This document shows positions 57,855 through 64,000 of a DNA stretch of 64,000 nt, in pieces. The number at the start of each line of letters is the position of its first letter. The stretch's first letter is position 1. Source of the stretch: Mesostigma viride (taxonomy: Eukaryota; Streptophyta; Mesostigmatophyceae; Mesostigmatales; Mesostigmataceae); assembly GCA_009746045.1 (NCBI GenBank), contig RPFO01001592.1:64001-128000 (forward strand), in the 5' to 3' direction. The position numbers were made by a program, and so were the translations under genes. The notes beneath the pieces were generated by a model, which had not been told where the DNA came from, did no database searches, and worked only from the letters and a program-made list of their open reading frames with translations.

Positions 57855-58703
57855 ATGGATTGCACGGAGGATTGTCGCCACGTGCAGGTGGCGTCCGACG
57901 ATCTCCAATGTCACGTTTGCATGTGCGTGTTGAACGATCCGGTGGTCATCGAGTGCCGCACGAGGGTGGAGGGCGGTAAGTGCGAGGCGATCCTCTGCAA
58001 CAAGCCGTGTTCGAGGGAGCTGATCTCGAAACAGAAACGGCGCGGGGGCGTGGTCGCCGCCGTCACGGGCAAGTGCATCCTGTGTCGCGCCCCGTGGCAC
58101 CGGTACCGCGTGCAGCACCTCGTGACGCTGGGCCGGATCACGTCGCTGGTCAAGCGCAAGTGCGCCAACTTCGAGCGCGGGTGCGAGTTCCAGGGGAGCG
58201 TGGAGGAGGTCACGCAGCACAGGAAGGACGGAGGGTGTCCCCACGAGCGTCTGGAATGTCCGAATCGCGTGCACGGGTGTTCCGAGTCGGTGTTGCGGAA
58301 AGATGTAGGCAAGCACCGCGTCGAGTGCGCCTTTTTTCCGTGTCGTTTCTTCCTGAACGGCGACGGGTGCACCCACGTGGCGCGATTGTCGGAGATCCCT
58401 CTCCACGAGTCGATCTGCCCGTTCTCGTCGACGCAGTGTCGCATGCTCGTGAACAGCGCCCGTCTGCACGGGATCTGGGCGTCGGGCAACGACAACAATT
58501 GTCTCCGCTGGGAGCGGTGCGAGGCGGGGCAGGAGTACGTGAACCTCCCGGACCCGGACGAGGAGTCGGAGGGCGACGAGGGCGACGACGACGACGGGGG
58601 CGGGGACGGGGAGGACGAGTCGATCGACGAGGAGGCGGAATCGGGGATGCGGGGTTCGATGGGGCGTTCGTTCATCTCCATCGAAAACGTTTCCCTTCGC
58701 TGA
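57855..58703 (+). CDS. RING-like/TRAF-type zinc-finger protein, possible E3 ubiquitin ligase
   Basis: 282 residues from the ATG at 57855. Residues 18-80 have CHVCMCVLNDPVVIECRTR ... CNKPCSREL ... CILCRAPW, a RING-like arrangement with long spacing. Residues 95-165 have CANFERGCEFQG ... QHRKDGGC ... CPNRVHGCSESV ... KHRVECAFFPC, matching TRAF-type zinc fingers (C-x6-C, H-x5-C repeats). RING plus TRAF fingers are found in host E3 ligases of innate signalling and in some viral proteins; ubiquitin ligase activity is inferred. The C-terminus is acidic (DEESEGDEGDDDD). Confidence 0.75.
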   Translation: MDCTEDCRHVQVASDDLQCHVCMCVLNDPVVIECRTRVEGGKCEAILCNKPCSRELISKQKRRGGVVAAVTGKCILCRAPWHRYRVQHLVTLGRITSLVKRKCANFERGCEFQGSVEEVTQHRKDGGCPHERLECPNRVHGCSESVLRKDVGKHRVECAFFPCRFFLNGDGCTHVARLSEIPLHESICPFSSTQCRMLVNSARLHGIWASGNDNNCLRWERCEAGQEYVNLPDPDEESEGDEGDDDDGGGDGEDESIDEEAESGMRGSMGRSFISIENVSLR

Positions 58704-58714
58704 CCGACACGGCG

Positions 58715-59728
58715 ATGGACTCTTTCGAGGCCTGGAGCTGCATCGCGGAACGCATGGACCAGTCGAGTCTGGCCAATGTCGAGACGGCGTTCGGGGTCGA
58801 GTGCGATCCCGGCGCGGCGGTCCGCAAGGAGCGGGACATGCGGTACGAGTTCGTCTACACGGAATGCGAGGAGGACACGGAGCGCATCCGGTCCATGCTG
58901 ATCGAGCGCCAGTCGTTGCGATACGCCCTGGAACGCTACTTCGACGTGTTCTCGGAAGTGGTCCGGGCGCACAAGGGGCGAGGGGACGACATCACGGACC
59001 TGTTCGTCCACTCGCTGCTGCAGCCCGACCAGGTGGCCATGTTCACCGAGGACCACTACCTGGCGGCTCGCATGTTGCTTCCCTTGTCGATGGAACCGAG
59101 GGCGGAGTGCAAACCGCTGGCGCCGCTCACGCGGATCGCGGACATGGTCGATCGTCTCGAGTCTCAGCGCGTGGCGCATTCTCTCTCGTGGATATTCTTG
59201 GACGCGTTGGGATTGGAGGAGGGTTCGTTCGTGTTGATGATGCTGACGCTCGGCACCCGCCGTCCGATGCAGCAAGGGAAGTACTGTTTTCCTGCGCTGC
59301 ACCCGCTCATTGTGCTCGCGACGGAGTGCTGGGACCGGCATTCGGACGGTCGCACGCGGATCGCCGAGCTCGTATCGCGCGGCCGGGCGGCCGTCGAGAG
59401 CAGACGCACGAAGAGCTGTAACTTGGAGATGGCCCGTCGCATGTTGCGCAAGTACCCCCTTCACTTTGTTGCGCGGCGCTCGGGCTACTTGGATTACAAC
59501 GGCATCCGCACGGGCGACTTTGCGACCTTCGAGGAGTGGAGGGAGGAGGCGCGCAAGATGTTCGAGAGCTGCATCGGCGCGTACGAATCCAACTTGCGGA
59601 AGGTCCGCGACGCGATGACGCGTCAGACCTCGGCGAAGATGGCGAACGCGTCCATGACCTTCGAGAAGGAGGTGTGGACGACGGTGCTGATTTTCAAGAG
59701 ACCCACGTGTTGTCACGCGTTTCGCTGA
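58715..59728 (+). CDS. Hypothetical protein
   Basis: 337 residues from the ATG at 58715, 11 bases after the RING/TRAF gene. The composition is globular and alpha-helical (ERIRSMLIERQSLRYALERYF, LHPLIVLATECW, NLEMARRMLRKYPLHFVAR) with no membrane segment or known motif. Close spacing suggests it is transcribed with its upstream neighbour. Confidence 0.6.
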   Translation: MDSFEAWSCIAERMDQSSLANVETAFGVECDPGAAVRKERDMRYEFVYTECEEDTERIRSMLIERQSLRYALERYFDVFSEVVRAHKGRGDDITDLFVHSLLQPDQVAMFTEDHYLAARMLLPLSMEPRAECKPLAPLTRIADMVDRLESQRVAHSLSWIFLDALGLEEGSFVLMMLTLGTRRPMQQGKYCFPALHPLIVLATECWDRHSDGRTRIAELVSRGRAAVESRRTKSCNLEMARRMLRKYPLHFVARRSGYLDYNGIRTGDFATFEEWREEARKMFESCIGAYESNLRKVRDAMTRQTSAKMANASMTFEKEVWTTVLIFKRPTCCHAFR

Positions 59729-59747
59729 TCGAAGGGTCGTTTGTCCG

Positions 59748-60017
59748 TCAGACGGACGCTTTTCCGACGTCGGTCGCTAGAAACGATTCTAGTTCGATGC
59801 CCTTGCCCGGGACGAGGATGGATACTAGGAAGTACACGGCGGTGGCCAACGCCGACATGTCCACTCGTTCCGACGCGACGTACGCGATCGAGAAGACCGT
59901 CAGGGCCTTGAACCACGTGTCGCTCGGGTTGAAATCTTCTAGCAGGACGTACCCCCCCATGACGCTAAAGATAGAACAGATGGACGTCAGTGCGCTCTTG
60001 GCGACGTCACGATCCAT
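59748..60017 (-). CDS. Small membrane protein
   Basis: 89 residues from the ATG at 60017, with two or three hydrophobic stretches (ALTSICSIFSVMGGYVLL, ALTVFSIAYVA, ALATAVYFLVSILV). It is divergent to the D5-type gene. Similar small membrane proteins occur throughout the window; they probably sit in a viral membrane (inferred). Confidence 0.65.
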   Translation of the reverse strand: MDRDVAKSALTSICSIFSVMGGYVLLEDFNPSDTWFKALTVFSIAYVASERVDMSALATAVYFLVSILVPGKGIELESFLATDVGKASV

Positions 60018-60125
60018 GTCGGTTGTACAGTCATATCCACGATAATAATCGAATCATGTCGTGTCGTCGCGATCCGACGGCTCGTTTTCATTCTCAGATT
60101 TTTGTGGGTCTATATCATACCCGTC

Positions 60126-62331
60126 ATGACCAAAAAGGCTCGCTCGCGGTCCGAGGCCACTGTGGGAGGGGCGTTCATCATGGCGGAACGCCCCGCGAAG
60201 AGGAGCCGGTTGGTCGACGACGAGGCGGGGGCCTGCAGCAGCGACGAGGAGCAGGAGGATGCGGAGGAGCGAGGGGGGAGGAGGGCGAGGCCGACGAAGA
60301 CGTTTGTCCGGCTCCGGCGAGTCAGATGACCGGGGAGGACGCGGCGGGACCGACGCCCATCCCCGAGGACGACCGCATCGAATTCCGCAAGGAGATCGGG
60401 GGCAACCCTGACGTCCTCGGGTTCGTGTCGCAGCTGAAGTCGGCGAGCAACGACCGCATCATGGACATCGCGGCGTTGGCGGAGGCGGCCGTGGCGAACG
60501 CCTCCATGGGCGACATCATGGCCGACGTCTTCCACCTGGCGTCTCGCGAGGCGCACGCGGACCCGATCTCTCTCCTGGCCGCGTGTCTGTCTCGCATCGA
60601 CGCCCCGGGCGCCGTGGACCTGTACGCGAACGTGGACACGCGGTACGTCCGCGCGCTGTCCCGCGTGCTGGCGATCTGCGGACAGGCGGAGGACCGGGGG
60701 ATGGTGGAACTCAAGCCGGCGATCCAGACGTGCATCTGGCGGCTGTACACGACCGTGGAGACGGCGTCGTGCGCGATGAAGAGCCGGATGTCGGCCAAGG
60801 AGCTGGGCTCGCTCCCCGAACTCATCGCGAAGGCGCTGGCGCTGCCCACGAAATTGGACAACTTTCAATCGCTGATCATCCTGCTGACCACGCGATGGGT
60901 CGTCCAGAAGCTGCGGAGAGGCGAGGGCGACGACGACAGCGTGTACAAGTGCCAGCGCACGCCCGAGGGGCACGACACGCACTACTGGACCAAGTGGTGC
61001 ACGCTGTCCGAGTGGGTGTCGGAGGAGTGCGATTTCCCGCGCACATCGGCGTGGGGACTCGGGTCCAAAGACGGCGCGCGCAAGCGGATCACGGAGTGGA
61101 TCGCGGACGGGTCCAAACGCAACAGTTTCGCGTTCCAGATCCGTCCCCGCGACCGCCACGTGTTCGCGTTCCGGAACGGGATCTACAAGTGCGACACGGA
61201 CCAGTGGTTCCCGTACCCTGCGACGGACCTGCCGGACGACGTGGGCGCGGTGCGGTACTTCGAGAACATCGACATGGACGAGTCGCTGTTCGAGCCCGGG
61301 CGGTTCAAGGGCGACTTCGACGAGGGGAGTGGATGGACATCGAGACGGACGCCGTGAAGAAGATCCTGGACGACCAGGACTACCCGGACAACGTGCAGCG
61401 GCCGTTCTGGGCGCTGGCGGTGGGCCGCATGCTGTACTACCTCCGCGAGTCGGACAAGTTTGAGTGCATGGTCTTCCTCAAGGGGATCGCCGGGTCCGGC
61501 AAGTCGACGCTCGTCCGCATCATGGACTTCATCTACGGTCGCGAGGCGGGCGTGCTGTCGAACACGATCGAGCCGATGTTCGGCCTGTCGCAGCTCAAGG
61601 ACAAGCTGGTCGTGTACAGTTACGAGCTGAATGACAAGTTCAACCTGGCGCAGTCGGACTGGCTGTCGCTCGTGAGCGGGGAGTGCATGAACCTGCCGGC
61701 AAAGCACAAGGACGCGGCCGTCAAGCCGTGGACCGCGCCCTTCATCGCCGCGGGCAACCGCATGTTCGCGTCGGGGGACAACGCGGGCCAGGTGGCGCGT
61801 CGAGTCATCCTGTTCCCGTTCGACAACAAGCCCCGCGGGAAGGCGGACGTGAATCTGGACGACAAGATCTCGTCGAACATCGCAAGGGTGATCGTCAAGG
61901 GGAACCGCGCGTACCAGGCGCTCGTGCGGAAGGTGGGGACGGACCAGCTGATCGAGCACCTTCCGGAGTGGTTCGCGGATTGCCAGCGCCGGGCGCAGGA
62001 GGCGTCCAACCCGCTGTACACGTTCCTCAACCACGTGTCGTGGGTGGAGGTGGACGTCGAACACAACTACTGCCCCTGGGAGGAGTTCCAGAAGCGGTTC
62101 CTCGACTGGAACCGCCAGCGCGACCCTCGCTCGCGGATCGTCTTCGAGGAGGATTTCTACAACCACGTGTTCAAGGATTTCAAGCTCAAACTCGTGTTCG
62201 AGAAGGTGTGGAAGGTGTACCCGGTGGACCAGGACCCGGCGAACGGCCGCGTCCAGAAGAAGAAGGCGTTCTACCTGTACGGCGTGGACTTCGAGAACGA
62301 CAACGCGTCCGAGCCTCCCGCCGACGTCTGA
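60126..62331 (+). CDS. D5-type superfamily 3 helicase-primase (two frameshifts)
   Basis: Three frames make one protein of about 720-735 residues. It starts at ATG 60126 (or 60180), shifts near the G6 run at 60271-60276, and again near GGGG at 61324-61327; both shifts are one missing base. The C-terminal half is a typical SF3 helicase: Walker A KGIAGSGKSTLVR, Walker B-like VVYSYELND, motif C PFIAAGNRMF and the arginine region GQVARRVILFPF. A D5N-like domain precedes it (EPGRFKGDF). In poxvirus D5 relatives the N-terminus is a primase; here only the helicase is clearly seen. It is the replicative helicase, a key NCLDV hallmark. Confidence 0.9.
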
Positions 62332-62360
62332 TTTTTTCGTGTTTGTCTGCTAGTATACCT

Positions 62361-62654
62361 ATGACGTCCGTGTTGGTCGCGCATCCTCATTGGTCACGCC
62401 CCCGACTGGCGTACGCCCCCAAGGCGCCCGTGTACCCCCCTCCCGTCGGCGAGTGGGGCGGCGTGAACGCGTGGGAGCCGGCGGGGGCCACGCGAGGGGC
62501 GTGCGAGTACGCGAACCAGGCCTTTTGTAGGGTAGGCGTTCCGAGACAGACGCCGGAAGGGATGCTCGAGGTGGCCAATTCCGTTCTCCTGGGATTCCTC
62601 CTCCTTTGGATGATCGAGATCGCCGTGCGGTCCTCACCGTCCGCCCTTGGCTAG
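62361..62654 (+). CDS. Small C-terminally anchored membrane protein
   Basis: 97 residues from the ATG at 62361. A Pro-rich N-terminus (APKAPVYPPPVGEWGGVNAW) is followed by a single hydrophobic segment near the C-terminus (VLLGFLLLWMIEIAV), so it is tail-anchored. It overlaps the convergent gene at 62634 by 21 bases. Unknown family. Confidence 0.55.
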   Translation: MTSVLVAHPHWSRPRLAYAPKAPVYPPPVGEWGGVNAWEPAGATRGACEYANQAFCRVGVPRQTPEGMLEVANSVLLGFLLLWMIEIAVRSSPSALG

Positions 62655-63032
62655 CTGGAACCGGACGCGCCGAGTCGCGTCGATGGCCGCCTGGGTCGGA
62701 GCGGCGATGGGGCCCGTAGTGGTAGAAGTAGGTTTCTTCTTTTGTTTGGTGGGACCCCACTCGATGTATAAATGATTTTGACCAACCAATTTCACGCGAA
62801 ACCCTTTGCGCACGAGATTCTTTCCCACTTTTCTCACCACATGATCGACATCATAGATGGGGAGGCCGAACTGATAGGTGGGCACGGTGTAGAGGAGGGA
62901 CGTCTGGCCCTGCGACGACGCGGAACGGATGCACGTCTCTAGCGCCTTCGATATCTTGTGCTCGACCATCCGCTTCCCCGCTTGCGACGCTTTCACGAGA
63001 TCGTACGCGGACGACGCGGTAAATCTCTCCAT
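62634..63032 (-). CDS. Conserved NCLDV hypothetical protein (DUF5759-like)
   Basis: 132 residues from the ATG at 63032. IRSASSQGQTSLLYTVPTY, FGLPIYDVDHVVRKVGKNLVRKGFRV and LYIEWGP form a line seen in small phycodnavirus and mimivirus proteins ('C..Gq...y.vP....G.P.yd......l...L...Gf.V......l.i.W'). The function is unknown. The C-terminus is basic and Pro/Thr-rich. The family identity is from memory of the motif and would need a profile search. Confidence 0.6.
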   Translation of the reverse strand: MERFTASSAYDLVKASQAGKRMVEHKISKALETCIRSASSQGQTSLLYTVPTYQFGLPIYDVDHVVRKVGKNLVRKGFRVKLVGQNHLYIEWGPTKQKKKPTSTTTGPIAAPTQAAIDATRRVRFQLAKGGR

Positions 63033-63066
63033 CTATTTATGTCGATACTATACGCGCGGAAAAGTG

Positions 63067-63567
63067 ATGGCGGATACGTCGAACGCCGTGTTGTTGCCGC
63101 GCGGCGGACCGGGCCTCTTGATCGTGAGCGTCCCGGTCGAATACTCGTTCGCGCGGATTCGCGAAGTGTTGCAAGATCCCGTGTTGTACGACATCCTGAG
63201 TCCGCCAGGTGATCTGCCGTACCGCGGCCGGTCGGTGGGCGTGTACTTTTCGGGCGACTCGCGCACCGACTTCAACTACACGGCCTCGCTCATGCTGGCC
63301 GAGGACGTGGAAAAGGACGTGCTGCTACTGAAGACGTTCGACGACGACGAGCACGCGACCAAGACGATCCCGTTCACGTCGGACGACATCGCGAGCTTGC
63401 TCAAGTTTCCAAAGAACATGTGGACAAACGCGTTGTGCGGTCGATTAGATTATAATGCAATACGTCCCGCCCGTTGTCGGGTGTGTAATTTACCGTACGG
63501 ACTTCTCCCTACGGGCGAAGACGCGTGTGCGTGCGTCGCCACGTCCGGCGGTCGAGAGGTGGTTTAG
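63067..63567 (+). CDS. Hypothetical protein with C-terminal zinc motif
   Basis: 166 residues from the ATG at 63067. The globular N-terminal part (GLLIVSVPVEYSFARIREVL; VGVYFSGDSRTDFNY) is followed by CRVCNLPYGLLPTGEDACACV, with C-x2-C and C-x-C pairs that may bind zinc. It is divergent from the gene at 62634. No known family. Confidence 0.6.
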   Translation: MADTSNAVLLPRGGPGLLIVSVPVEYSFARIREVLQDPVLYDILSPPGDLPYRGRSVGVYFSGDSRTDFNYTASLMLAEDVEKDVLLLKTFDDDEHATKTIPFTSDDIASLLKFPKNMWTNALCGRLDYNAIRPARCRVCNLPYGLLPTGEDACACVATSGGREVV

Positions 63568-64000
63568 AATAAGGCCTGCACGCCCCGAACGTCTGCGCGG
63601 CCTTGTTATTCCTCAACAAGATCATCACGACGCTACCTATCAAAAACACGAGTCCCACGCCGGCCATGCCGAGGCTGAGGTACTTCGCGAAGGGACCCAC
63701 GCAGCATTGACGGAGGGTCCCGACGGGATCCGCGGGCTCCCATTCGACCTTCACCTCGTCTCCCGCCTTCGCCTGCTTCTCGCCCTCGACGAACATCTTG
63801 GCGCCGTGCTCCTTCCCTTCGTGCGTGAACACGACGTCGACGAGACACCTCCACGTCTTGATCGTACTCGTGGAGGACGTCGTGGTGGTCGTGGACTGCC
63901 CCCCGGTCCACGTGCCCTTCGTGCGGCTGTTGTTGCTCGTGACCGTCTTCACGACCTCCTCGCACTTCAGCTTCGGGTTCTCGGACTTGTCCGCCGCGTC
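63509..64000 (-). CDS. Membrane protein with a beta-rich domain (start beyond the right edge)
   Basis: The frame is open from the window edge (DAADKSENPKLKCEEV) to a stop at 63509, so the N-terminus is missing. A Thr/Ser-rich stretch precedes a beta-rich segment (WRCLVDVVFTHEGKEHG; DEVKVEWEPADP), and then a hydrophobic segment (YLSLGMAGVGLVFLIGSVVMILL). The layout resembles single-pass DUF3592-like membrane proteins, which occur in viruses, but the match is weak. The C-terminal tail overlaps the convergent gene end by 59 bases. Confidence 0.55.
   Translation of the reverse strand, partial: DAADKSENPKLKCEEVVKTVTSNNSRTKGTWTGGQSTTTTTSSTSTIKTWRCLVDVVFTHEGKEHGAKMFVEGEKQAKAGDEVKVEWEPADPVGTLRQCCVGPFAKYLSLGMAGVGLVFLIGSVVMILLRNNKAAQTFGACRPYSKPPLDRRTWRRTHTRLRP

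Noticed and set aside
57911-59716. Minus-strand 601-codon frame
   Set aside because: Antisense to the RING/TRAF gene and its neighbour; Arg/His-rich shadow with no motif.

Overview
This window is high-GC DNA of a large eukaryotic DNA virus (Nucleocytoviricota, NCLDV), either a viral chromosome or a viral stretch endogenised in a protist or algal genome, invaded by eukaryote-type mobile DNA. The viral assignment rests on a D5-type superfamily 3 helicase-primase (60126-62331), a VLTF-2/A1L-like zinc factor (30784-31554), a KilA-N protein, a conserved 'IQTP..R.PFG' protein with ssDNA-binding character, a DUF5759-like protein, a 54-residue basic DNA-binding-like protein, and dense, mostly intron-free genes on both strands. 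No major capsid protein, DNA polymerase or packaging ATPase is in the window, so I do not name a family. No rRNA and no complete tRNA gene was seen.

Layout. 1-4641: two paralogous repeat-rich fibre/adhesin genes ending in LamG-like regions. 4700-8962: small zinc, nuclease and membrane proteins. 8968-16807: a large coiled-coil gene split by a complete 4.6-kb copia-like LTR element. 16749-20000: cysteine desulfurase and small membrane proteins. 19861-24902: an ADP-ribosyltransferase-like protein and two tandem zinc metallopeptidase paralogs. 24907-28043: small proteins and KilA-N. 28044-29253: tandem repeat and a foldback element. 29254-36572: acidic, membrane, transcription-factor, GNAT-like and structural-type genes. 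36376-47589: a rearranged block with a palindrome-flanked element at the axis of an inverted duplication, then a 3,594-bp inverted pair of a divergent copia-like retroelement. 47590-53294: two viral genes, one split by a second palindrome-flanked element with a 5-bp target duplication, the other by a 2.3-kb AT-rich insert. 53344-64000: a compact viral gene run (HNH, ssDNA-binding-like, membrane, metallopeptidase, PD-(D/E)XK, RING/TRAF, D5).

The viral genes suggest replication (D5, ssDNA-binding-like, nucleases), late transcription (VLTF-2-like), host interaction (fibres, ADP-ribosyltransferase, RING/TRAF) and virion or membrane structure. At least fourteen genes carry single-base frameshifts, mostly a missing base at or near short homopolymers, without internal nonsense substitutions. 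That pattern fits uncorrected long-read indels better than genuine decay, but both must be kept in mind. The insertions themselves look recent: both LTRs are 745 bp and the two intragenic insertions with clear target duplications remove in frame.
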